A stretch of 64,000 nt of DNA from Cladocopium goreaui (lineage: Eukaryota > Sar > Dinophyceae > Suessiales > Symbiodiniaceae): positions 2,501 to 66,500 of the forward strand of contig CAMXCT020002765.1 of assembly GCA_947184155.2 (NCBI GenBank), read 5' to 3'. This document shows positions 34,263-44,966 of this stretch, in pieces. The position numbers and the translations under genes are program-made. Every line of letters begins with the position of its first letter. Within the stretch, counting starts at the first letter, position 1. The notes under the pieces are model-generated. The model was given only the letters and a program-made list of their open reading frames with translations. It did no database searches and was not told the DNA's origin.

Positions 34263-35825
34263 CATAGGAAATTCTGGCTCCTTGTTGCCCTTGGCATTTT
34301 GGTCATTGGGATCCAAGGACAATGGCACCCGCAGTACCACCAGCTCTCCGCCTGAAGAAAACTCGGATGGATGGGGCCCCCCAGTTATAAGTTGGTGGTA
34401 GATATAAACCCCATTAAGTATAGTAGATATCTACTTTAACTCAGTTTATGGTAGATATCTACTTTGATAATTTATAAACCCCACGAATACTATAGTTATC
34501 TATAGTCTTATCTACCATAAACCATAGAATTCAGCCACTTATAAGGCAACTGAACGCCATCTTGGGGGCCCCATCCTCTAGATGGGTGGTTTGACCACAA
34601 AAAATAGTGGTTTGACCAGGAAAAATGATGATGATATCATGGTGTGGTATCAATGGTATACCGTAGTACCATCAAACATGATGATGAAACATGGCCATGA
34701 TGAATCCCATGTTTTCCAGAAAATCATGGTGACATCATGCTTGAAGATGGCTGTTGAACCAAGAAAACATGTTCACCTTTCCATGGCTTTTCTCACCATC
34801 ACGGAGCTTTTCTCACGCAGGATGCCTTGTTCCGGGTTGCCGGCCACCACCAGCGCGGTGGCTTTCTTCACCTCTGGCGGCGGCTGGGCGTTTTGCTCGA
34901 AGGTTCTCCAGGTCCTCCGCCACAGAAAGCTGGGAAAACAGCCGGGAAATACCATGAAAAACGCTTTAGCCTCTTTAAAAACTTTAGCCGAGAGCAGGAT
35001 GTAACAAAGGGAATTTCTTGAAGAAACCATTGTGGATCATTGTGGTTGTAGCGGGTTCCTGCAAATATTCCCTAATAAACCATTTCTGGGGGGACTTCAG
35101 CGTGCAGGCAAATTCACCCTTGGACCATCATGGATCTTGTGAAGTGCATCCAAGCAGGAGACAGGGTTGTCTTTGCGGTACTTCCGCACAAAGCCAGTTT
35201 GTCAGATGCAATTGACTTCGTCACTTAGTCCTTTCAAGTCCCCACATGGTCGATGTATGCCGATGTGACCTCAAAATCTGGCAGTCTGATTACTTGAAGC
35301 CCTTGAAACCAACCATCCACATCATTCACAGCCTGGGAAGTTTCAGTTGCCAGCCCTGCTCCGCACGCGCAATTTGCGGCGCTTGCAAGGTACCCAGCAG
35401 GCCCGGCAACGCCGCAGCCAGTCCCAGACTTCGGCGAGGCAATGCACCCTGTGGCACCTGGACTGGATCCAAACTCCAGCGAGCTTTGGATAGGTTTCGT
35501 TGTTAATTTTTGTTCATGTGAGGCAAATGCATGAATCAACGGCGAGTTGATTATGTTGATTTATCAACTGTCAACTTAGGAACATCTCCGGGTTTGTCTG
35601 AAAATGAGCCCCCAAGCTCCCAAGTTCAGCCATAATTCGGAAAACATGATGATGAACAATCAATTTTTGGGCCAACCAATTGTACAAAACATCTACAAAC
35701 CCATCTACAAAGCAGAGATGTCGTGCCTCTGGCAGCAAAAATCCTGGCGCAACCCCCAGCGCCAGCAGCAGCAGTGCTGCTACGCCGCGCCGGTGGCCCT
35801 GGTGGCCTGTTGGAAGCTGCGCCAT
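34263..35825 (-). CDS. Nuclear-encoded plastid (thylakoid lumen) protein precursor, multi-exon
   Basis: Exon 1 is 35709-35825 (39 codons from ATG: MAQLPTGHQG..., hydrophobic core VAALLLLALGVAPGFLL). It ends at TTT before donor GTAGAT. Exon 2 is 35333-35457, phase 0, with acceptor GTCCAG; it reads VPQGALPRRSLGLAAALPGL and ends IARA-EQGWQLKLP. The junction creates F-V-P. This matches the dinoflagellate plastid presequence plan: signal peptide, F-containing cleavage motif (FVAP-like), transit peptide, then a twin-arginine lumen signal cleaved after A-R-A. The exon 2 donor appears to be GC (CCCAG|GCTGTG). Likely later exons: 34797-34929 (KKATALVVAGNPEQGILREK, donor ATG|GTGAGA) and 34263-34361 (GGELVVLRVPLSLDPNDQNA), which agree in phase. 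Middle exons near 35230-35300 (LPDFEVTSAYIDH) and 35110-35180 (YRKDNPVSCLDALHKIHD) are plausible, but their joins are unsettled. The mature domain was not identified; a PsbP-like fold is only a guess. Confidence 0.6.
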
Positions 35826-36002
35826 GGCAGCGGATGGACGCTGGAGCGCTGGAAATGGCCACGGGATGCCGGAGGTTCATAGGGGAAATGCACCCCTCCA
35901 ATAGTAAATCCCCAAGAAAAACCTAGAAAAACCTAGAAAAAACCATGATTTCCCTCAGGATGGGATTAATTTGGGAAAATGAAGCCTTAAGAATCCTTAA
36001 AC

Positions 36003-36264
36003 CATTGGATTTTTGGGGCACCGGAATGACCCCCCACAGATCCTGATCTGACGAATGCAGACGTATCAAATCACAAAAGAGAAGGCACTGGGGCAGAAAT
36101 GATTGCTGTTCCGAGGGCAAGAAAACACCACTGGCTGCAACATCCCATACTCGACCTCTCATACTCGACCTCTTAGGGTCGAGTCAACTCATCTCATTAG
36201 ACCTGCTTGGCTAGCGGAAACCGCCAGTCGGACACCTCGCTTTTTTTCGACCGCCAGGTGCCAG
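36003..36264 (-). CDS. Two phase-matched exons of an unrecognised minus-strand gene
   Basis: Exon 36203-36264 (acceptor CTACAG, donor GTCTAA) encodes WHLAVEKKRGVRLAVSASQ. It leaves one base that combines with exon 36003-36134 (acceptor GTTGCAG) to give Ala, continuing SGVFLPSEQQSFLPQCLLFC and ...LWGVIPVPQKSN. The latter exon either splices at GTTTAA or runs on to a TAG near 35923. It lies directly upstream of the lumen-protein start. A further exon joining in phase (acceptor CATTTCCAG near 35840) would make it part of that gene, but an independent gene is more likely. No domain was recognised. Confidence 0.55.
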
Positions 36265-36817
36265 CTGTAGCCGCTTCAACTTACGGAACATCCAAAATCA
36301 TCAAAATGCCAAAATGGAAGATCCATGGCCAAATCATTTCATTTTTTATTTTTTCCATTCCTCAGCTATTCCATTGCCAAATCATTTCATTGCCAAATCA
36401 TTTGAAGAGAAAAATGCCAAACATCATGAGTCCTGAAATGGGACAGTTTAATGCTAAAAGTTGGATGAATAAAATAGTCAAAAATGAATCAACACAATAC
36501 CAAAGATCTGTGGTTTTGTGGAATGTTAAATGATGTTAAATTCAATGGGAATTCCAGGATCCTAAAATGGATGTACGTTAGTACCATATAAGGCCATATT
36601 TTGTGGGGATATTCCCTGAAATTTAGGCCTTACATAGGCCCTATATATGGTAGGTACCTCCAATCTAGGATCCTGAAATTGCCATTGATAAACCTTGATC
36701 ATCTCAATGAATTGGTTTAAGGGAAAATCTACAGGAAAGACCCATATTTAACAGGAAAATCTATGGTTTCCTGTAAATTTTCCCTTAAACCAATCCAATC
36801 ATCATCTGCTTTCCACA

Positions 36818-36934
36818 TCACTCCAGCATCGTTGCTTGGCCACCCCCCGGCAGCGCGCCAAAGTGCCCCCGCAGCCGCGCGGCCGCGTCGCGCGCTGCAC
36901 CGCGCACCTGGCTTTCCGCGGAAACCTGGATGAC
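36818..36934 (-). CDS. GC-rich exon, unrecognised (terminal exon if unspliced)
   Basis: Acceptor CATTATTACAG is followed by 38 codons (VIQVSAESQVRGAARDAAAR..., then LRGHFGALPGGGQATMLE) and TGA. It is alanine/arginine-rich with strong third-position GC, unlike the AT-rich surroundings. A donor inside it (GGGGG|GTGGCC) could link it to the exon at 36203-36264. Confidence 0.55.
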   Translation of the reverse strand, partial: VIQVSAESQVRGAARDAAARLRGHFGALPGGGQATMLE

Positions 36935-38034
36935 CTGTAATAATGTCCTTTTGTTAAAAATAGGTTTGGGCCGGGAGCTGGCTAATCCCATCTATCATCA
37001 TAGAAACCTGTTGTTAAAGGGGTTCCTTCAAAGCCCTCTTTTTTCATCAACCAACCAGTGGGAATTTGGGACATCTATGGGTCGGGTCGTCCAATCGTCC
37101 AACCATGGGTTTCAATCCTACATGGTCGACTTGGATGATTTGTGGTCCCGAAAACCCCCATGGTCATAGCTGGTAGAGCTGGTTTTCTTGCTGGATGTTG
37201 ATTCACCAATCATGCAGGTTGGGGCCCCCAAGATAGCGTTCAGTTGGTTTATAAGTGGCTTAACTGTGGTTTATGACAGATACAAATATAGATAACTATG
37301 GTTAATGGGATTTATAAACCAACTTACAGCTGGGGAGCCCCATCTTGTGTGGTAAGAATAGGTTTTGACTCATCCACATGTGGATATTTTCTACATTTTG
37401 GTGCCGAAATAGGGCTAAGATGGGTTGTAACAACTGGGACTTTACAGTAGATATATGCAACTAGTTTTCATGGGGGGTATAAACCAACTTGCAACGGGGG
37501 GGTGGCACCACATTTTATGTATACCATATAGACATGGGCAAGAAATTGTGTTTCTTGTAATGTATAAGTTTACATTTTTTTGTATGGGCAAAACCTACGG
37601 TCCCACGGTGATTTTTTTCACTCTTTCTATCTCTTTCCAAAATCGATCAGGTGTTTCCGCCTTATGCATTTTCAGCTATGTATAGTATTTCAGTATAACT
37701 AAAACTTGAAGTATATAGCATATAGTTATAGAACCAACTGACAATGGGTATTGCGTAATTGTTTCCTTTAGCACCTGACCATGACATATGACACTATAAC
37801 ATTATCATAAGCAACCCCAAAATAAACACAGAAAATTTGGACACCTGAAAATTATGGGCAACATCCTTTTGCAACACTTTTCGACATCTTTTTTGGGGGG
37901 ATGCGTGATGCTATGCTTCATCTCACAGTTTCCGGTATCCAACAGAGTTTGTCCAAAGCACGACTGGCAGATCATGTTGTGTGAAATATGTCCAAATATA
38001 CGTGTTACGTATGTATATGCATATATACAGCATC

Positions 38035-38148
38035 TATGTATGCAATGTAATGTAATGTAGTGTAATGTAATGTAGCGTGACGTAGTGTAGTGTAATGGAG
38101 TGTAGTTGAATGCAATGCAATGTAGTGTAGTGTAATGGAATGGAATAC
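38035..38148. repeat. (AATGT)n pentanucleotide tract
   Basis: AATGTAATGTAGTGTAATG, in the intron beside exon 38149-38262. The reverse complement array is at 40575-40735. Confidence 0.85.
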
Positions 38149-38262
38149 CTTTACATCCACAAAGCAAAATGTCCCGTCCAACACGCTGGACGTGCCGAGC
38201 AACGGAACGATCCTTCGCTTCTTTCTCAGCTTTCTCTAGAAATTCCAAAGCTTCTGCATCAC
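38149..38262 (-). CDS. Charged exon, probable 3' part of the HEAT-repeat gene
   Basis: Acceptor GTGTGGCCAG and donor AAAG|GTATTC bound 114 nt. It encodes DAEALEFLEKAEKEAKDRSV followed by ARHVQRVGRDILLCGCK, a helical charged segment. The intron after it starts with CATTAC/CACTA pentanucleotide repeats. Same strand and spacing as the HEAT exons; linkage is inferred. Confidence 0.6.
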
Positions 38263-38452
38263 CTGGCCACACAGGGAATCAGCAGAGCCTTGAGGCTTAG
38301 GCCAAGGATTGTGGCATGACGCCATCATTGACCGTTCATTGTGCAATGTCAAAAGCTTCGCAGAACCCAAACAGGCAGATTAAACTTTTAAGAAATTACA
38401 GGTGTAGCTTTTCCACTAGTTACAGTAAGCAGTGTCAGTGTCAGTGTCAATG

Positions 38453-38580
38453 TCATAATAAAAACAATATCGCCCTGTCCTCCTCCTCCTCATCATCATC
38501 ATCATCCTCATCCTCCTCATCCTCAGCATCATCCTCATCCTCATCAGCATGACTTTTTGGTGTGGTGCCACGTTGTGTCC
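38453..38580 (-). CDS. Acidic low-complexity exon (Asp/Glu run)
   Basis: On the minus strand the GAT/GAG/GAGGAT repeat reads as a nearly pure acidic peptide (HADEDEDDAEDEEDEDDDDD...). It lies between the HEAT exons and the 38.15-kb exon on the same strand. Splice borders are not clear, and it could instead be an intronic microsatellite. Confidence 0.35.
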
Positions 38581-38929
38581 AACCACACCACACCATCCCC
38601 CAAAAAAAGAAACAGCTACAGCCGCCATACTTGGAAGTGCAGTTCCAGTGAACTAAGTGCATATAAGCCGCGGAAGTTATTTGGTACAGAATGCAACTGA
38701 CGGGGTGTTCCTACCTTGTTCTCCAGTCCCGTCACGTTTTTTGGGGTCTGACCTCGTTCTCCAATGCCGCACTTGTTTTTGACAAATGCTTTCCGTACGA
38801 CGCCTCGTTCTCGGGGTGTTCCTACCTCGTTTTACAGCCTAGTTATATATAACTCTTGGTTATGGGGGTTGCTATAATTAGGGGCTCATTTCACCACCCA
38901 TTTCCACCATTTTCCACCTCTGGCCCCAC

Positions 38930-39355
38930 CTGGTTCCGCCATGCGTCCCATCGCTCGCACCGCAGCCACCCGCACCAACTCATCAGGATCAGTGGCCATC
39001 GCTGCCACAGTTTGCCAGGATCCCATGGAGGCCACACGGGCCAAGGCGTGGATACCTCACCACGGGATCCGCGGGATGTTGCCGCAGGAAATCTCCAACG
39101 AATAGCCATGAAGTAAAACGATGTTCCGCAGATCTTGGGGTTCCGTTTCTTTTTTGAATTTTTTTGGGGGTGTACGACTTCTAGGAGTTCTTTGTGGTAC
39201 CCTATGGCTATAGGGGAGGCGATTCTCCACACCGCATCTCCACACCTGCAAGGCGAACCAGGGAATGCTCATCTTCCAACGCATCCAGCGCTTCTCTGAT
39301 GGCTTCCGCTTTCTTGCTGTCGTCCTGGCATCGGTACCCGGCCATGGCCTGGAGA
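38930..39355 (-). CDS. HEAT-repeat protein, two phase-linked exons
   Basis: Exon 39246-39355 (acceptor TGGCCAG, donor CTTGCAG|GTGTGG) ends ALDALEDEHSLVRLA. Exon 38930-39055 (acceptor GGTGAG, donor CCAG|GTGGGG) continues in phase as G-IHALARVASMGSWQTVAAM and DPDELVRVAAVRAMGRMAEP. The D-x-x-x-L-V-R-x-A-A-v-x-A-l-g pattern is the hallmark of HEAT / PBS-lyase HEAT-like repeats. These form protein-binding superhelical scaffolds. Neighbouring minus-strand exons at 38.15, 38.5, 40.0, 41.2 and 41.4 kb probably belong to the same gene. Confidence 0.75.
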
Positions 39356-39716
39356 CTGGCCAGTCAACCAAAAAATGTGTGCGAACTGGAAAATGGGTCA
39401 TAGAAATAGATGATTTAGCTATTAAACATGGTGATTTTCCATAGCAAACTGTTAGTTTAATGGAGGGTAGGAGGGTAATTAGATTAGTTAGAAGACTATG
39501 ATTTCCATTGATTTCCCCTGATAGTTAGTCTTCCCTCAGCCAGCCAATGTCAGTCACCTAACAAATCGTCAACAATCGGTATCGGTAGCTCATATTGCCT
39601 TTCTGGAATGGTTATTCATAGCATTGACCATTACAAAATTTTACAAGTGGACACATCCCCATATGGGTGTTGGTTAAAAATGGGCAGCCTGCGAAAGTGG
39701 TTTTGAACATGGATGG

Positions 39717-39912
39717 CTGGTTGGTGGTATACCTACCCCTCTGAAAAATATGAAAGTCAGTTGGGATTATTGTTCCCAAGATATGGAAAAATAAAAACTG
39801 TTCCATACCACCAACCAGAACTCAGTCAAACTCTATAAACAGCTACCATGACTGGGAATGCTTTACACAAGACATAAATCCCCCCACATACCAAGCGAAT
39901 TTGAGGCCATAG
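39717..39912. repeat. Inverted-repeat family C with shared flank, copy 2
   Basis: Nearly identical to 33108-33310, including the non-inverted flank CAGTCAAACTCTATAAACAG CTACCATGACTGGG. Confidence 0.85.
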
Positions 39913-39951
39913 ATACCAACCAGATGGTTAATCACTGCTAATTTCGACATC

Positions 39952-40048
39952 TCAGCTGCCATCTCGGTCCGCCTTCTCCGCTTCCGCCCCCAGGCGTCTC
40001 AGCAAGTCCCGGCGCTGCTCCGCGGCATCGGGGTGAGAGGCATGGAGC
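39952..40048 (-). CDS. Charged helical exon, probable part of the HEAT-repeat gene
   Basis: Acceptor GGCTGTTTTTTGAG has a good pyrimidine tract. The exon encodes LHASHPDAAEQRRDLLRRLG and AEAEKADRDGS, then TGA. A GC donor (GAGATG|GCAGCT) just before the stop would remove it. It lies upstream of the HEAT exons on the same strand. Confidence 0.5.
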
Positions 40049-40117
40049 CTCAAAAAACAGCCGTTTTTCATGGGAACATGTCTGTTTTTAATCATGGATG
40101 ATGATAGATGATACATG

Positions 40118-40225
40118 ATAGATATTATGCATGATGTAGGTAGATAGATAGGTAGGTAGACATAGATAGATAGATCGATAGATCGATAGACAGATGGACG
40201 GACGGACAGACAGATAGATAGATGT
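40118..40225. repeat. (GATA)n-type microsatellite
   Basis: TAGATAGATAGGTAGG and GACGGACGGACAGACAGATA. Confidence 0.85.
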
Positions 40226-40559
40226 ATGGTTTTATATGATTGTCGAATTTGTATACCTTATTAATTCAAGTACCTTCTAAGGAAGTGTTTGGATCCATAG
40301 GGTATGGTGAAAACAGGTGTGATAATGTTGTTATGGCTGTAAGTTTATCGGATCATGTACGATATTTTTGATATAATTACACACCATTAATTAACCATTA
40401 ACCATGGATATATCTACCGAAAACCCTACTGATATTAGTCTAAATCACAGAAATAAACAAATAAACTTGGCTAACAAACTGGAGTACCACCTCGCATGCA
40501 GCTGAGAAAATATGCCCGTTTTACATGGGAACATACATTCATTACATACATTATATATA

Positions 40560-40722
40560 CCTATATATACATGCATACATTACATTACATTACGTTACAT
40601 TACATTGCATTGCATTACATGATATTAGATTACATTACACTACATACATACGTACGTACATACGTACGTACATAACATAACATAACATAACATAAAATTA
40701 CATTACATTACATTACAGTACA

Positions 40723-40753
<31 letters not shown>

Positions 40754-40760
40754 CATACAC
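40560..40760. repeat. ATTAC / CATA / ACGT repeats
   Basis: (ACATT)n, CATACGTACGTACATACGTA and (ACATA)n arrays. Confidence 0.85.
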
Positions 40761-41059
40761 GTTAATCAAGCTAAACATGCCCCATTTTTAGATGTTTCTC
40801 CCATTCAAACCTCCATGTCGAGGGATTTTCCATTGCCATGTTTGATTAGCAGAGTGTAGACATACTGTAATTATATTATATTACATATCACTATATATCA
40901 TTGAATTTATACCTATTATATTATATATATGATTATATATCATATATACATGATATGGATCAGCTGTTTGTGAAAGGAAAAACAGGTACATAGATGGATC
41001 TTTCAGTGATTGATCCCACATGTAACATGGACCTGCTCCTACTGGGATTTACCTCCGCG

Positions 41060-41146
41060 GGGGGTACCCCCAATTGGATGGTTTACAATGGACAATCCTA
41101 CTAAAATGGATGATTTGGGGGTACCCCTATTTTAGGAAACCTCCAT
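41060..41146. repeat. Inverted-repeat family B copy
   Basis: GGGGGTACCCCC ... GGGGGTACCCCTATTTTAGG AAACCTCC. Its right end is the donor of minus exon 41141-41238. Confidence 0.8.
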
Positions 41147-41238
41147 ATGGAGATGATCTTGATGTACAAAGTCGGGCGCCACGATTTGAAGCCACCTATC
41201 TTGGGGCTGCCGTTTCAGTTCCAGGTGGGTAATATAAT
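41141..41238 (-). CDS. Exon bordered by an inverted-repeat element at its donor
   Basis: Encodes HLELKRQPQDRWLQIVAPDF and then VHQDHLHME. Its donor G|GTTTCC is the exact first base of the terminal inverted repeat of the element at 41060-41146. Unrecognised; probably part of the same minus-strand gene as the HEAT exons. Confidence 0.45.
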
Positions 41239-41364
41239 CTATAATCATAGTTAGAGAAGCCTCAATATCCCAACTTACAAAAATTCTCACATGCCATAGC
41301 CCTACTTCTATCCATCTTTTCAACCCTCAAAGTTTGACCGATCTTTCACCACCCCCAGCCCTAC

Positions 41365-41473
41365 CAGTCCCATCCCCATGGCGTCGCCGTGCCAAGGAAC
41401 TGCTCCAAGGCACCAGTGCCCTGTGCTGAGACCACTCGGGACAGCTGGGACAGCACCGGCTCAGCTGCATAGC
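41365..41473 (-). CDS. Helical exon, probable 5' part of the HEAT-repeat gene
   Basis: Acceptor GACTGGTGAG and donor GGACTG|GTAGGG bound 109 nt that read YAAEPVLSQLSRVVSAQGTG and then ALEQFLGTATPWGWDW. The amphipathic helix content fits a HEAT-type protein. A second open frame on the same strand runs to 41327 but has less protein-like composition. Confidence 0.5.
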
Positions 41474-41599
41474 CTCACCAGTCTCGAGGCAAACGTCAGA
41501 GTCATATCTTACTGGATGACAATGTAGGAGATTCATATACATTGTATGATCATATAGATATATACAGTAATGAATATATTGTAGGATATGGATATGAAT

Positions 41600-42330
41600 C
41601 AAATAATGTCAATAGATTCAATATATGTCAATAGATTCATTATGATATCATATGATCTTTTTTTGGTATGACAATATAGGAACACCATGATATGACGATA
41701 TCTCCCTGATACAGTCAAACGACAAACTCATGCCTAACTCATGCCTGGGTCAAAACTTGCTAGTAAATCACCATGGAATCGCTGTTTCAAGAAACTCATG
41801 CCTAAGTCATGCCCAAATCTTAAAACACCATGGAATCCTGTATGTATAAGAAGAATGTTTCCACACTTGGGAAAATCAAAGGTTACTCTTGATGCTAAAC
41901 ACAACCTAAACGCAAGATTTATTAGCAATATGGAAAAGGTACTCTTGATGCTAAACACAACCTAAACGCAAGATTTATTAACAAAAACTATTCCAAAGAC
42001 CAAATCCAACAAAACATTGCAATTCCTATGCGTTTTACTAAAAAGGCACGACTTTTCAAATCAAGTGCTCCCCAGCTATTTACGATGATTTCCAAATTTT
42101 AGGCACGACTTTAGCATTCCACTGTATGGTATATTGTTATAGACATATATGGGGATACCATATATCATTACAATAGCTATATAATTTAGCTATATAATGC
42201 AGCTATATAATCTGAATCAATCTGATTTATATGTGATTTCTCATGATATCAATGATATCCCCAAATCATTGGAAGTCCTACTGAGATGGTGATGTAATGG
42301 GGATACAATAACATTAAATTATATGGCTAT
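41600..42330. other. No gene seen; 75-bp imperfect repeats
   Basis: AACTCATGCCTAA(GTCA) occurs at 41727, 41738 and 41796. ACTCTTGATGCTAAACACAACCTAAACGC occurs at 41885 and 41942 (read in two parts). Confidence 0.5.
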
Positions 42331-42604
42331 TCATTGCTTTTTCTAGAAAGATCCAGTGGCAGCTTGCTTGACAGATCTTTAAAAAACTCATCACCTTTCA
42401 CAGATGGCGCCAAAGCTTGGCCCAAGATTTTTTTTTTAAAGAACGGGCTTCAAAATCAAACAAGGCAGCCACAAGAATCGAGAGTTGCCGAGGTTTCAAC
42501 ATCGGAACGCAAAGGTTGTCAATCGTGACCACATGGACGCTGAAGGAAAAAGACGCATGAGAGTCTGCGCTTCTTGTCTTGGAAAAACCAAATTCTTTCA
42601 GAAA

Positions 42605-43091
42605 TTAAGGTTTTTGCATGTCTAAATCAAACAAAATGGTGTACGTCCACGGCCCTTTCGCGGCGGCGATCCCTTGTTTCTGGATGCTCATCCCCAGTAA
42701 ATAAAATATCTTGAAATTGATCCATGAGCCATATGACGAAACTAAAATCCTTTCAACATTAAGCGGGGATCTGTTCGGATTTATGTGAGCACACGACACA
42801 CACACACACTTGCTCAGAACCATCATTGCGAATTCTGATGTGGAATGCATCGTACGTGCAAAAACGCTTCACTTAACCTGACAGGAGAGATTTGGTGGTC
42901 AGAGGCGAAAACCCTTGCGAAGCTAATCTTTCTACGTCCTTGCTAGATGTAACAGTTTTATCTGAGCCAAATCGTGGTCTTCCATTTGTTCGGCAAGGTG
43001 GTTCTTGGGTTAGCCACGTCCCATTGCAGAAAATTTGACATGAAAATGAAGCAGGTACGTCGATGAGCGTCCTCATCGATATCACAGGCAA
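42605..43091 (-). other. Coding-like minus-strand stretch, two frames
   Basis: Frames 42873-43091 (CNGTWLTQEPPCRTNGRPRF, GSDKTVTSSKDVERLASQGF) and 42605-42850 (RSPLNVERILVSSYGSWINF) differ in phase. They may be two exons. On the plus strand, 42532-42624 encodes MDAEGKRRMRVCASCLGKTK, with a CxxC. Confidence 0.3.
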
Positions 43092-43832
43092 TTGATGAGT
43101 GTCTTTGTTAGTGCCGGTCTCATCAGTGCCCCCGGCACCCCCTGCAGAGTGTTAGAAGTTTTACATCTATTCAGATGTTACACACACACAATGCTGACAC
43201 AATCTTATCTATAGATGGCCAGTCTCATTTGTCTCTAATTGGTCGCGCGCCGCCGCGCCTCGTCGAAAGACTGCCGTGGCAATGCGGGGGAAAGCCATGG
43301 TGAAAGCCATGGCCGGAAAGCGGGAAAGCGCCTGTCCCTAATGACTAACTTGTCCATCAGATATCTTGAGATGATTGATCTGGGAAAATTATAATAATTC
43401 ACTAAATCAATGTCAATTGATGATCATTAACATCCATTACCATCCATTTATATCTGGGCAAATTACAAAAATTCACTAACTTGAGATATCGCCATAATTT
43501 GCCCAGATTGATGCTTGTTTATAGGAAAAATATGGTGAAGAGGAAACCAGACCCCATCCACTTCAGGATGCCAAACTCGAGAAATCGTCAACATCGCTTC
43601 TGCATGCCTGGTGCAAGTAAAAAAGATGAAGTTCAGTGTTGGGCTTTTGTCCATGGGTCCTACAGGTTGAAATGACATTCCCAGTATTGACAGAATGGCA
43701 GAAGCAGTTCAATGAAGCAGGGTCGGCAAAAATTAGAAGCTCTCAGATAACAAACAATCTTCGCAGGGACGTAGGTTTTTAATGTTTTTTTTGAATCCAA
43801 TCATCAAGCCCCATCTTGAGGACAGCATGTCG

Positions 43833-43897
43833 TCACATCTCGTCAAGCCCCATGTAGTCAAGGATGGCTGGTGACACAACGGCATCACTGGAGTCAT
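43833..43897 (-). CDS. Short terminal exon
   Basis: Acceptor CGCATCCAG, then DSSDAVVSPAILDYMGLDEM, stop. A longer frame in another phase covers the same DNA but is less protein-like. Confidence 0.45.
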
Positions 43898-44139
43898 CTG
43901 GATGCGATGCATGTTGTTCATGTCTAGAATTACGCGTCTATTCATATATTATCATCTGCTGTATGTATACATTTCTATATATATATGCATGTCATATAAT
44001 TATATATATGTACGTATATATATAATTGTATAATTAAATGCACATTTCTGATTATTTCTGTATATTGCATTTGAACGATTCAGGAAACACACTTTCAGGG
44101 AACCACTCTTTAAAAATCTCGAACAAAAAAATGGTCGAA

Positions 44140-44290
44140 TAGTCAATCCCATGGGGTCAGCTGTTTTGCTCCCGGCGCCGCCGCGGCAGCCATGCATCGT
44201 GGAGTACCTGCACAGCAAGTTTCTCTTGGCAAGTCATACATCCACAAGCCTGGTTGACTGGATCCTTTGTTGCAATCTCAAGGTATCTCA
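44140..44290 (+). CDS. Coding-like exon, unrecognised
   Basis: PMGSAVLLPAPPRQPCIVEY, LHSKFLLASHTSTSLVDWIL, CCNLKV. GC-rich centre; borders uncertain (donor perhaps CTCAAG|GTATCT). Confidence 0.35.
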
Positions 44291-44926
44291 AGTGCCTGCG
44301 CCCTTTTTTTCTTGGAGCTTGCAACATGGAGCAGTTGAGTGGAATATGTCAAATAGGAGTTTGGGCAAACTATAAAAAACATTTGCAGATGTATGCATTG
44401 AAATTTGGTGCATATGTGACAGGGAACGGACTTCTGGAGTAGGTCATGTTTACTTCCATCAATGTCACTTTCGCTGGAGTTCCAGAATTGTCTTCTGTGT
44501 TGTCTCTGTAGCTTTGACAGACTTTGCGCGGAGCAGATGTTAAATAATTTGTGAATGCGTGCAGCTTGTCTAGAGACTCTGCGACGCACAGGATTTAAAA
44601 AGCGGGAGACTCTAGACACAATGTTTTCCAATTCCTTCTCCAGAGCATCCACATGTCCAAGCCCAAGTTCGCTGCTACAGAACACCAACAACTCACAACA
44701 ATGGAGCAAGATCGTAAAGCGCGTGATTCGAAGAATCTCGTTCAAGTCCGTTCAAGTCGGACCATTTCCACTGAGCAGCATTTGGGTGGCAATCTTCTCC
44801 AAGCATCCATGTCCGATGAATTGCTCCATTCGCCTCACTTGCAGGTTCCCAGCAAAAAAGAAAAATCTGGAGATTCTTGATTTCCACGTGTCTTGTAGAT
44901 CTTCGTGAATGCGATTCTACCTGCAA
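44278..44926. other. Coding-like DNA of unresolved strand downstream of the nucleotidyltransferase gene
   Basis: Both strands are open here. On the minus strand, a 155-codon frame (44278-44745; basic segment LNPVRRRVSRQAARIHKLF) and a second frame (44693-44926; WEPASEANGAIHRTWMLGED) overlap in different phases. On the plus strand, 44653-44880 encodes MSKPKFAATEHQQLTTMEQD and onwards, a hydrophilic 75-residue peptide. None was recognised. It may be a decayed extension of the neighbouring gene or a separate small gene. Confidence 0.3.
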
Positions 44927-44966
44927 GTTCCGGAATGGCTGGAGAGCTCATGACCGTAGGACAGAA

